DNA of 64,000 nucleotides from Lachnobacterium bovis. GTDB taxonomy: Bacteria > Bacillota > Clostridia > Lachnospirales > Lachnospiraceae. Both the position numbers and the translations under genes were made by a program. Shown in pieces: positions 43,046 through 51,064 of this stretch; the stretch's first letter is position 1, and every line of letters begins with the position of its first letter. The stretch lies in NCBI RefSeq assembly GCF_900111325.1, contig NZ_FOGW01000005.1, forward strand, positions 62,001 through 126,000. The letters run 5' to 3'. A model generated the notes under the pieces. It was not told where the DNA came from, made no database searches, and was given only the letters and a program-made list of their open reading frames with translations.

Positions 43046-45238
43046 ATGGCAAAACTTGATATTGTTTCTCCAATTAAAGGGAATGCAATACCTCTTAGTG
43101 AAGTTGAGGATGAAGTTTTTTCAAAGAAAATTTTAGGAGATGGTATAGCTATTGAACCTGCTGAGGGTAAAATATACAGTCCTGTTGATGGAGTTATAGA
43201 AACAATTCCTGATAGTTTACATGCATATGGAATTAAAACAAAGGACGAGGTTGAAATAATTGTTCATTTTGGACTTGATACGGTCATGTTGCAAGGAGAA
43301 GGTTTTTCAGCAAAAGTAAAAGAAGGGGATAAGGTAAAAAAAGGAGATCTATTATGCGAGGTAGATGTAGACTTCTTAAAATCCAAAAATATGAAGCTGA
43401 TTACACCTGTAATAGTGTGTTCTGGTGCTAAGATGGATACCTTATCAACTATTAATGGAACTGTTGATGTAGGTGATAAAATTCTTTCAGTTGAACCAGA
43501 AATTGAAACTGAGAATCATGCAAAAAATAATGCAAAAAATACAGATGATAAAAAATCAAAGAAAAGAAAATCACATGGTTTCAATTTTGAATTTTTACAA
43601 AAATTAGGAAAGGCATTAATGACTGTAATTGCAGTTATGCCTGCTGCTGGTCTAATGATTAGTTTAGGTAACGTTATTTCAATGTTTGCACCATCACAGG
43701 GAATGTCAGGTGTACTATTAAATGGAATTGGATCAACAATGGCAGAAATTGGCTGGGCAGTTATTAATAATTTGCATTTACTATTTGCTGCTGCAATTGG
43801 TGGATCATGGGCAAAAGAAAAAGCAGGTGGTGCTTTTGCAGCAATTTTATCGTTTTGTTTAATTAATGTTATTACAGGAATTGTTTTCGGAGTAAACAGT
43901 GATATGCTTACAAGCAATACGGCATCTGTTACAACTATTCTAGGAAAACATATTTTAGTAAAAGATTATTTTATTAGTGTACTTGGAAAACCAGCACTTA
44001 ATATGGGTGTTTTTGTTGGTATTATTGCAGGATTTGTAGGAGCAAATGCATATAATAAATATTATAATTTTAGAAAATTACCAGATGCACTTTCATTTTT
44101 TAATGGTAAACGCTTTGTTCCATTAATGGTAATTTGCTATTCAACAGTTACAGCATTGTGTATGAGCTTTATATGGCCACTTGTTCAATCAGGAATTAAT
44201 TCATTTGGTATTTGGATTGCAAATTCACAGAAAAGTTCTCCAATTTTAGCACCATTTATTTATGGTACATTAGAACGTTTATTATTACCTTTTGGTTTAC
44301 ATCATATGCTTACAATTCCAATGAATTACACACAATTTGGTGGAATTTATCATTATATGACAGGTAGCAATGTTGGAAAAGCTGTTTATGGTCAAGATCC
44401 ATTATGGTTAGCATGGGTTACAGATTTAATTAATTTAAAAAAGGCAGGTAGAATGGCTGATTATCAGCATTTACTTACTACTGTTACTCCAGCTAGATTT
44501 AAAGTTGGTCAAATGATTGGTGCTACAGGCTTATTAATCGGTATAGCCGTTGCAATGTATAAGCATGTTGATGAGGATAAAAAGAAAAAATATCGTTCAA
44601 TGTTTGTGTCTGTTATTGCAGCAGTTTTATTGACAGGCGTAACAGAACCAATTGAATTTATGTTTATGTTCTGTGCTTTACCATTGTATATTGTATATGC
44701 AATTTTACAAGGCTGTGCTTTTGCTTTAGCTGGTATCATACATTTAAGATTACATTCATTTGGAAATATAGAATTTATCACTAGAATTCCAATGGCGGTA
44801 AATGCTGGATTAGTATTTGATATTGTTAACTTTTTGATTTGTGTTGTAATATTCTTTGTAATTGGCTTTGTAGTTGCAAATTATATGATTCCAAAATTTG
44901 GTTTTGCAACACCTGGTAGATTAGGAAATTATGAAAAAGATTTGTTAGAAGATTCTAAAGCAGATGCTACAACAAGTCCATCAGGTGTTGTTGCTTCTGA
45001 TTCACAAGCTGCAAGAATTATAGCGTTATTAGGTGGTAGCAATAATATTGACTACGTTGATGCATGTATGACTCGTCTTAGAGTGACGGTGTATGATTCA
45101 AGTAAGGTTGCTTCTGCTGAGAAGTGGAAAGAAGAAGGAGCATTAGGATTAGTTGTAAAAGATAATGGCATCCAGGCAATTTATGGCCCAAAAGCGGATG
45201 TTATAAAATCAGATATTAATGATATTTTAACAGCATAA
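43046..45238 (+). CDS. PTS glucose/maltose-family permease, domain order EIIA-EIIC-EIIB
   Basis: This 730-residue phosphotransferase permease imports and phosphorylates a glucose-type sugar. Residues 1-150 are a Crr-like EIIA with the active histidine in EIIVHFGLDTV (H74) and the supporting H59. A Lys-rich linker (about 158-178) leads to the EIIC membrane domain of the Glc/Mal/GlcNAc family (MPAAGLMISLGN; GTLERLLLPFGLHHMLTIP; TGVTEPIEFMFMF). The C-terminal EIIB has phospho-Cys C674 in DACMTRLRV. Having EIIA first is unusual. Downstream malQ and the LacI regulator point to maltose or an alpha-glucoside. RBS is AAAGGAGG. Confidence 0.92.
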   Translation: MAKLDIVSPIKGNAIPLSEVEDEVFSKKILGDGIAIEPAEGKIYSPVDGVIETIPDSLHAYGIKTKDEVEIIVHFGLDTVMLQGEGFSAKVKEGDKVKKGDLLCEVDVDFLKSKNMKLITPVIVCSGAKMDTLSTINGTVDVGDKILSVEPEIETENHAKNNAKNTDDKKSKKRKSHGFNFEFLQKLGKALMTVIAVMPAAGLMISLGNVISMFAPSQGMSGVLLNGIGSTMAEIGWAVINNLHLLFAAAIGGSWAKEKAGGAFAAILSFCLINVITGIVFGVNSDMLTSNTASVTTILGKHILVKDYFISVLGKPALNMGVFVGIIAGFVGANAYNKYYNFRKLPDALSFFNGKRFVPLMVICYSTVTALCMSFIWPLVQSGINSFGIWIANSQKSSPILAPFIYGTLERLLLPFGLHHMLTIPMNYTQFGGIYHYMTGSNVGKAVYGQDPLWLAWVTDLINLKKAGRMADYQHLLTTVTPARFKVGQMIGATGLLIGIAVAMYKHVDEDKKKKYRSMFVSVIAAVLLTGVTEPIEFMFMFCALPLYIVYAILQGCAFALAGIIHLRLHSFGNIEFITRIPMAVNAGLVFDIVNFLICVVIFFVIGFVVANYMIPKFGFATPGRLGNYEKDLLEDSKADATTSPSGVVASDSQAARIIALLGGSNNIDYVDACMTRLRVTVYDSSKVASAEKWKEEGALGLVVKDNGIQAIYGPKADVIKSDINDILTA

Positions 45239-45326
45239 TATTAGATTATAGTATTCCCTAAATCATGTTAATTATTTAGCATGGTTTAGGCGAATGCATT
45301 TTAAGGAACAAGTAAGGAGAAAAACT

Positions 45327-46175
45327 ATGAGAATATTAACGTTGAATATAAATAGTCATAGTAGAAATTTTAATAAAAAAGAGTACGAGAATACTATAAA
45401 TGAAGTAGTGGACTATATTGAAAAGCAAAAAATAGATATTTTTACAATTCAAGAATGTAGTCAAACTCATAATGAAGCTTTAGTTAATGAAAAGTATTTA
45501 CAAAATTATATAGCAGCAGATAATCTTGTACCAATAAAAAAGGATAATTGTGCTTTTTTGATTAATAAAAAGTTAGCAGAAAAAGGTTTAAATTATGATT
45601 GGACATGGACCGGTATGAAATATGGCTATGATATTTATGATGAGGGCTTAGCAGTTTTTTTAAAAGGTAAAATAAATGAGGCGGATTCGTTTTATTTTTC
45701 AAAAACGCATGATTATAATAATTGGAAAGCGCGTAAAGCACTTAAAATAAATGGTTCATGCTGTAATAATAACTATATTATCTATAATTTACACATGGGT
45801 TGGTGGGATGATAATGAAGAATCTTTTAAAGACCAGTTTGAATTTTTACAAAGCAAAATTGAAAAGAAATGTCATAATGTAGATAATGTTTTTCTATGTG
45901 GAGATTTTAATAGTCCAAGTAATGAAAAAAATAAAGGTTATGATTTGGTAAAGAAATATGGTTGGTATGATACATATGAATTAGCAAATGAAAAAGATGA
46001 TGGCTTTAGTGTCCTCGAAAAAATAGATGGATGGAGAGATAATGAAATCAAGGGGATGAGAATAGATTACATTTGGTCCTTAAAGAAGATTTTGGTTAAC
46101 AAAAGTCAGATTGTTTTCAATGGAACTAATAGAAGGAGAATTTCAGATCACTGTGGTGTAATTATAGAAAGTTAA
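45327..46175 (+). CDS. Endonuclease/exonuclease/phosphatase-family hydrolase
   Basis: This 282-residue protein has the EEP (DNase I-like) metal centre: ILTLNINSHS, FTIQECSQ (metal Glu), FLCGDFNSP (catalytic Asp and Asn), and ISDHCGVI (Asp-His). There is no signal peptide. Relatives next to PTS and malQ genes are known in other Firmicutes, where the substrate is thought to be a small phosphate ester rather than DNA; that is inference here. The start at 45327 follows AAGGAG; the frame from 45294 includes that site. It is 88 bases after the PTS gene and 34 before malQ, so it is co-transcribed. Confidence 0.82.
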   Translation: MRILTLNINSHSRNFNKKEYENTINEVVDYIEKQKIDIFTIQECSQTHNEALVNEKYLQNYIAADNLVPIKKDNCAFLINKKLAEKGLNYDWTWTGMKYGYDIYDEGLAVFLKGKINEADSFYFSKTHDYNNWKARKALKINGSCCNNNYIIYNLHMGWWDDNEESFKDQFEFLQSKIEKKCHNVDNVFLCGDFNSPSNEKNKGYDLVKKYGWYDTYELANEKDDGFSVLEKIDGWRDNEIKGMRIDYIWSLKKILVNKSQIVFNGTNRRRISDHCGVIIES

Positions 46176-46209
46176 TATACGATAAATTAATTAATAAAGG
46201 AGATAAAAA

Positions 46210-47712
46210 ATGAGAGCAAATGGTGTGTTATTAGCAATCAGTAGTTTGCCTTCTAAATATGGTATTGGATGTTTTTCAAAGGAGGCTTTTGATTTTATTG
46301 ATAAATTAAAAAAGGCGGGGCAACATTATTGGCAAATTCTGCCACTTGGTCCTACGAGTTACGGTGACTCGCCTTATCAATCGTTTTCAACTTTTGCGGG
46401 AAATCCATATTATATTGATTTAGATGAGTTTATAGAGTATGGATGGTTAAAAGATGAAGAAGTGGTATCAATTGACTTCGGAAAAGATAATCGTTATGTA
46501 GATTACGAAAAACAGTATTATAATCGCTATAAACTATTAAAAAAGGCCTATCAAAGAAGTAATATTTCTTATGACAAAGAGTTCCTTAAGTATATTGAAA
46601 AGGAAAAGGAGTGGTTAGAAGATTATGCTTTATTCATGGCTTTAAAAGATGCACATAATGGAAAACAGTGGTCTCTTTGGGAAGATAACTTACGTAATCG
46701 TGATGTGGATGCAATTGAACAAGCAAAGATAAAATATAGCGATGATATAATGTTTCATAAATTTTTGCAATTTGAATTTAATAGGCAATGGTTGAAAATT
46801 AAGGATTACGCTAATAGTATAGGAATTGAAATTATTGGCGATATTCCGATTTATGTTTCATATGACAGTTCTGATGCCTGGGCAAATAAAGAGCTATTTT
46901 GTTTTGATGAAAAAGGTTATCCTATAGCTGTAGCAGGATGCCCACCAGATGGATTTTCTAAAACGGGACAATTATGGGGAAATCCTTTATATGATTGGGA
47001 TTATCATAATAAAGATAATTATAAGTGGTGGATTAAAAGAATATCAAAATGCTTTGAACTATATGATGTGGTTAGAATAGATCATTTTAGAGGCTTTGAT
47101 GAGTATTATACGATACCATATGGAAATAAAAATGCAATAGATGGTAAATGGGTAAAAGGACCTAATATAAGCTTATTTAATGCTATAAAGAAGCAATTTC
47201 CAAATGCAAAAATTATAGCAGAAGATTTAGGTTATGTTACTGATTCTGTAAGAAAACTTGTAGAAGATACTAATTTTCCAGGCATGAAAGTACTAGAATT
47301 TGCATTTGATAAAAGAGATTCTAGTTCGGAGTCGGATTATTTACCTTTTAATTACCCAACAAATTCGGTAGTATATACCGGCACACATGATAATGAAACA
47401 ATAGTTGGATGGTTTAATGAGAGTCTAGACGAAGACGAAAAAGACATTGTACGTAATTACTTAGGAGATTACACTACTGTTGATGAAAAAATCAATATAC
47501 CATTAATTAGACTTGCAATTTCAAGTGTAAGTGATACTTGTATTATTCCTATGCAGGACATTTTAGGATATGGTAATGTGGCTAGAATGAATACACCATC
47601 TACAACAGGCAATAACTGGAAATGGAGATTATTAAAAAATGAATTTGATAGCGATATTATTAAATGGCTATTTAATTTAACGAAGATATATGGTAGAGTA
47701 ATAGTTGATTGA
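46210..47712 (+). CDS. malQ: 4-alpha-glucanotransferase (amylomaltase)
   Basis: This 500-residue GH77 enzyme moves alpha-1,4-glucan segments between malto-oligosaccharides, releasing glucose. Signs are LPLGPTSYGDSPYQSFSTFAGNP, nucleophile D291 (VRIDHFRGF), acid/base E338 (IIAEDLG) and D394 (GTHDNET), with the 250s-type segment PPDGFSKTGQLWGNPLYDW. It is in the operon with the PTS permease and supports malto-oligosaccharide use. It shares a short overlap of reading frames with the next gene only if that gene used an unlikely TTG. Confidence 0.95.
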   Translation: MRANGVLLAISSLPSKYGIGCFSKEAFDFIDKLKKAGQHYWQILPLGPTSYGDSPYQSFSTFAGNPYYIDLDEFIEYGWLKDEEVVSIDFGKDNRYVDYEKQYYNRYKLLKKAYQRSNISYDKEFLKYIEKEKEWLEDYALFMALKDAHNGKQWSLWEDNLRNRDVDAIEQAKIKYSDDIMFHKFLQFEFNRQWLKIKDYANSIGIEIIGDIPIYVSYDSSDAWANKELFCFDEKGYPIAVAGCPPDGFSKTGQLWGNPLYDWDYHNKDNYKWWIKRISKCFELYDVVRIDHFRGFDEYYTIPYGNKNAIDGKWVKGPNISLFNAIKKQFPNAKIIAEDLGYVTDSVRKLVEDTNFPGMKVLEFAFDKRDSSSESDYLPFNYPTNSVVYTGTHDNETIVGWFNESLDEDEKDIVRNYLGDYTTVDEKINIPLIRLAISSVSDTCIIPMQDILGYGNVARMNTPSTTGNNWKWRLLKNEFDSDIIKWLFNLTKIYGRVIVD

Positions 47713-47744
47713 TTTTAAACTTTTTTATAAATTGGAGGAGACGA

Positions 47745-48740
47745 ATGAATTTAGCTATTATCGGAACAGGCAAAATTGTATCGGAATCATTATATGCAAT
47801 ACAGTCTATAGAGAACATTAATTTAAAAGCTATTTATGCAAGAAAACATAGTGAAGAGAAAGGGATTTCTTTCGCAAAAAAATATTCGATTGATACTGTT
47901 TATACAGATTATGATGAGTTGTTAAATAATTCTGAAATTGATACTGTTTATATAGGATTAATTAATAGCGTTCATTATGAGTACGCAAAAAAAGCTTTAG
48001 AAAATAATAAACATGTTATCTTAGAAAAACCATTTACTGGTACTTATGAGCAGGCGTGTGAACTAGTTGACATAGCTATAAATAAAAAATTATTTATATT
48101 AGAGGCTATTACAGTACTTCATAGTCAAATTTTTAAAGAAATGAAAAGCAATCTTCATAAATTGGGAAAAATTAAAGCAATGTTATGTAATTATTCACAA
48201 TATTCTAGTAGATACGATAATTATTTAAAGGGTATTGTAGAACCAGCGTTTAATCCTGATTTATACGGAGGTGCGTTGCTAGATATAAATATATATAACA
48301 TACATTATTGTGTTGGATTATTAGGACAACCTAGAAAATCGACTTATTTTGCAAATCGTGGATTTAATGGAGTCGATACGTCTGGAACTATTGTATTAGA
48401 GTATGACGGCTTTTCAGCAGTTTGTACTGGAGCAAAGGATTCGGATAGTCCGTCTTTTATAAGCATACAGGGTGAAAATGGTTATATGTGCATACAGGGT
48501 AAACCAAATGTACCACAAAAATTAACTATGGTTCTTGTAGATAAAAACTCCATTCCACAAAAGGATGCAGCAGGCGCACTAAAAAGAGCAATTAACACTA
48601 TAGAGTTTGAATCGGATACTAAAAAACATAGAATGGTTGATGAATTTAAAAATTTTGTAGATATTATCGATAATAACAGAAGTAAAGAAGCTAAAAAACT
48701 TATGGATGAATCATTAGAAGTAATGAAAGTAGTAGGATAG
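47745..48740 (+). CDS. Gfo/Idh/MocA-family oxidoreductase
   Basis: This 331-residue NAD(P)-dependent sugar oxidoreductase has the Rossmann start MNLAIIGTGKIVSESL, the conserved EKPFTGTYEQA motif with the catalytic-type Lys at about residue 93, and a C-terminal beta-sheet domain (GGALLDINIYNIHYCVGLLG) with the substrate-site Asp and His. GGAGGAG precedes the ATG at 47745; an upstream TTG at 47709 would overlap malQ. It ends the PTS-malQ operon, so it may oxidise or epimerise the imported sugar or its derivative. Substrate unknown. Confidence 0.87.
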   Translation: MNLAIIGTGKIVSESLYAIQSIENINLKAIYARKHSEEKGISFAKKYSIDTVYTDYDELLNNSEIDTVYIGLINSVHYEYAKKALENNKHVILEKPFTGTYEQACELVDIAINKKLFILEAITVLHSQIFKEMKSNLHKLGKIKAMLCNYSQYSSRYDNYLKGIVEPAFNPDLYGGALLDINIYNIHYCVGLLGQPRKSTYFANRGFNGVDTSGTIVLEYDGFSAVCTGAKDSDSPSFISIQGENGYMCIQGKPNVPQKLTMVLVDKNSIPQKDAAGALKRAINTIEFESDTKKHRMVDEFKNFVDIIDNNRSKEAKKLMDESLEVMKVVG

Positions 48741-48753
48741 TTTATTATATAAT

Positions 48754-48794
48754 AAAAGGACTGAATCTTGTGTAGCAGCAGAATCAGTCCTTTT
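48754..48794. terminator. Bidirectional terminator between the sugar operon and the recombinase
   Basis: AAAAGGACTGA (48754-48764) and TCAGTCCTTTT (48784-48794) form a perfect 11-base stem; runs of T on either strand make it usable by both convergent genes. Confidence 0.88.
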
Positions 48795-48821
48795 TATTCT
48801 GTAATTCTGTTTTGTTGAGGT

Positions 48822-49874
48822 TTAATCTTCACGTCGTAAATGTACAAATTTAGCAGCCATTTTACGTCTATCTTCATCAATAGCAGCATAATGACGTCGT
48901 GTAGTATTTACATCTTGGTGACCTAATACATCTGCAACTAAGTAAATATCACCTGTTTCACGGTATAGATTAGTACCATAAGTACTTCTAAGTTTATGAG
49001 GGGTAATGTTTTTAACGCTAGTTACAAGTCTTGAATATTTTTTGACAAGATTTTCTACTGCACGTACACTGATACGTCGATTTTGCATAGACAAAAATAA
49101 TGCATCTTTATAGCCTTCTTGAGGTTCTATCATTCGACGTTCTTCTAAGTAAGCATCAATAGCTTCTCTTACTTCATCACCAAAATAAACCATAACTTCG
49201 GTTCCACCTTTTCGATGAATCTTTATACCATTATTCTTGAAATCTATATCAGAAATATCAAGGCCAACGCATTCTGAAACACGAATACCAGTACCTAAAA
49301 GTAAAATTAATATTGCAAAATCACGTACTTTAGTACGTTCATGGTATTTTTTTTGACGATCAGTTAGTTTAGCACCACTTTCCGTTTCATCAAGTAATTG
49401 TACAACTTCATCGACATCAAGTCTAACGATGTTCTTATCATGAATTTTTGGCATAGAGACTTTAACTGTAGGATTCTTATCAATCATATCCTTTTTAAAG
49501 AAATATCTATAAAAAGAACGAAGAGCTGCTAGTTTTCTCTTTATTCCTCTAGAATCGTTAGTATGAGTAACACCATCTTTAGTGTAATACTTAAGATAAT
49601 TCAAATAGGCTTCAATTTCTAAAGGGGTAATATCATCTAAAAGGGATATAGGATAATCTTGAATATTGCATTCCATAAAACGAGGTACATTTTCATGCAA
49701 ATAATCAAAAAAACATCCTAAATCATATGCATACGCAATACGTGTTCTTGATGATGTAGTGGGTTCAATACCAATAAAAAATTGAGTGCTATATCGAGGC
49801 AAATTATTAATAAGTTCACGTAATTTTATTTCATTTTTTATGTTAATATCTTCGTAATATGCTCTATCTGACAT
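48822..49874 (-). CDS. Tyrosine recombinase, XerS-like
   Basis: This 350-residue recombinase has an N-terminal core-binding domain and all catalytic residues: R198 (GTGIRVSE), K222, H293 and R296 (HKLRSTYG), H319 (LGHQD) and nucleophile Y329 (RRHYA). Length and order resemble XerS, the single recombinase for chromosome dimer resolution, and it is next to housekeeping genes rather than phage genes. The ribosome site AGGAGG lies 23 bases from the ATG, with the small hairpin GGCT-TTT-AGCC between, and an in-frame TAA nine bases upstream excludes a longer start. A dif site was not recognised. Confidence 0.85.
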   Translation of the reverse strand: MSDRAYYEDINIKNEIKLRELINNLPRYSTQFFIGIEPTTSSRTRIAYAYDLGCFFDYLHENVPRFMECNIQDYPISLLDDITPLEIEAYLNYLKYYTKDGVTHTNDSRGIKRKLAALRSFYRYFFKKDMIDKNPTVKVSMPKIHDKNIVRLDVDEVVQLLDETESGAKLTDRQKKYHERTKVRDFAILILLLGTGIRVSECVGLDISDIDFKNNGIKIHRKGGTEVMVYFGDEVREAIDAYLEERRMIEPQEGYKDALFLSMQNRRISVRAVENLVKKYSRLVTSVKNITPHKLRSTYGTNLYRETGDIYLVADVLGHQDVNTTRRHYAAIDEDRRKMAAKFVHLRRED

Positions 49875-49977
49875 TTTTTCTTAGGCTAAAAGCCGTTCCT
49901 CCTAGTTAAAATTAATAAGTGTATGAAAATCTGTTCTGTATTATTTTAACACACGAACCAATGTTTTGCAATAGGCA

Positions 49978-50697
49978 TTAATTTTTTGCCCATCCATCAA
50001 CAGTAGATGAACATAGGGCGCTAAACATTCTTTTTTTGGCACCAGGATTATCTCTATTTATCTGATTTAATAATTGTTTTACATACTCTCGTTTAGAATG
50101 ACCATCCTTAGGACAGGGATTATTCTCGACAGGTAAATCATACTTGTTTTTAAATCCTTTTATTTCGGCTTCGGTCACATAAATTAAAGGTCGAATAACC
50201 GTAAGATCACTTGATGTGAGATAGGTTACTGGCGGAAAACAGTAGTAGTGGCCTTCAAATATTTGCGACATCATTACAGTCTCTACAACGTCATCTTGAT
50301 GGTGAGCATATGCTACTTTTGTACAGTTTAATTCTTTGGCTTTAGCGTTTAAAGCTCCTTTTCGCAATTTTGCACATAACGAGCAAGAAATATTTTCTGG
50401 ACTATTAAGTTGTAGTATTTTGGAAATTTCAGTATCCACGATTGTTAATGGAACATCGAGTTCTTTACATAATTGCTCAATTTTTTTTGTTTCAAATTCA
50501 GAATAGCCGAGATTAACCATAATAGCTATTAATTTGAAATTATTAGTATAAAATTTTCTTAATCCACTTAATGCATATAATAATGTAAGAGAATCTTTTC
50601 CACCGGATAGGCCGATTGCAATCGTGTCATTTTTGTCAATCATATGATAATCATCAATTGCTTTTCTTACACGACTATATAATAATTGTAATTTCAT
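49978..50697 (-). CDS. TtcA-like PP-loop tRNA thiolation protein
   Basis: This 239-residue ATP-pyrophosphatase has the PP-loop SGGKDS at residues 31-36 and the cysteine pair CSLC near residue 117, with PHQDDVVET-type wording (AHHQDDVVETVMM). TtcA makes 2-thiocytidine at tRNA position 32 using an Fe-S cluster. The C-terminal cysteine pattern (NNPCPKDGHSKR) is also present. RBS is AAGGAG. It is divergent from the pel operon. Other TtcA/TtuA subgroup members thiolate position 54, so the exact nucleoside is not certain. Confidence 0.85.
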   Translation of the reverse strand: MKLQLLYSRVRKAIDDYHMIDKNDTIAIGLSGGKDSLTLLYALSGLRKFYTNNFKLIAIMVNLGYSEFETKKIEQLCKELDVPLTIVDTEISKILQLNSPENISCSLCAKLRKGALNAKAKELNCTKVAYAHHQDDVVETVMMSQIFEGHYYCFPPVTYLTSSDLTVIRPLIYVTEAEIKGFKNKYDLPVENNPCPKDGHSKREYVKQLLNQINRDNPGAKKRMFSALCSSTVDGWAKN

Positions 50698-50998
50698 AGA
50701 GATCGCTCCTTAATTTTTATAAATTGTAACTGTATATATGACATATTATAAAAATATATTAAAAAATGCAATATTATAAATAAAGATAATATTTAGAATT
50801 ATTTTAAAAAATATTACTATTAACTAATTCGTTGCAAAATCAATTTGAAACAAACACATAATAATTTGACAAAAGTGGTAAATATAAATAAAAAATGTAG
50901 TTTTTTTATAAAAAAAAATTTGAAAGCATTATGAAAAGGCTAATAATTAATAAAAAAATATAATTACCAAAAATGTCAATAGTTTTTAAAGGAATAAT
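50698..50998. other. AT-rich gap between the TtcA-like gene and the pel promoter
   Basis: No gene, tRNA or clear riboswitch is seen. A TTGACA at 50866-50871 lacks a convincing -10 partner. The region should contain the promoter of the minus-strand gene. Confidence 0.4.
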
Positions 50999-51027
50999 TT
51001 GTTATGTATGACTTATCGTGTTATAAT
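50999..51027 (+). promoter_or_regulatory. Promoter of the pel operon
   Basis: TTGTTA (50999-51004), exactly 17 bases, and an extended TG-T-TATAAT (-10 at 51022-51027). The predicted start of RNA near 51034 leaves about 30 bases before the pelD ATG at 51065, which excludes longer pelD starts. Confidence 0.6.
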
Positions 51028-51064
51028 ATTAAAGATTATGATTAAAGAGATAGGGGAACTACGC

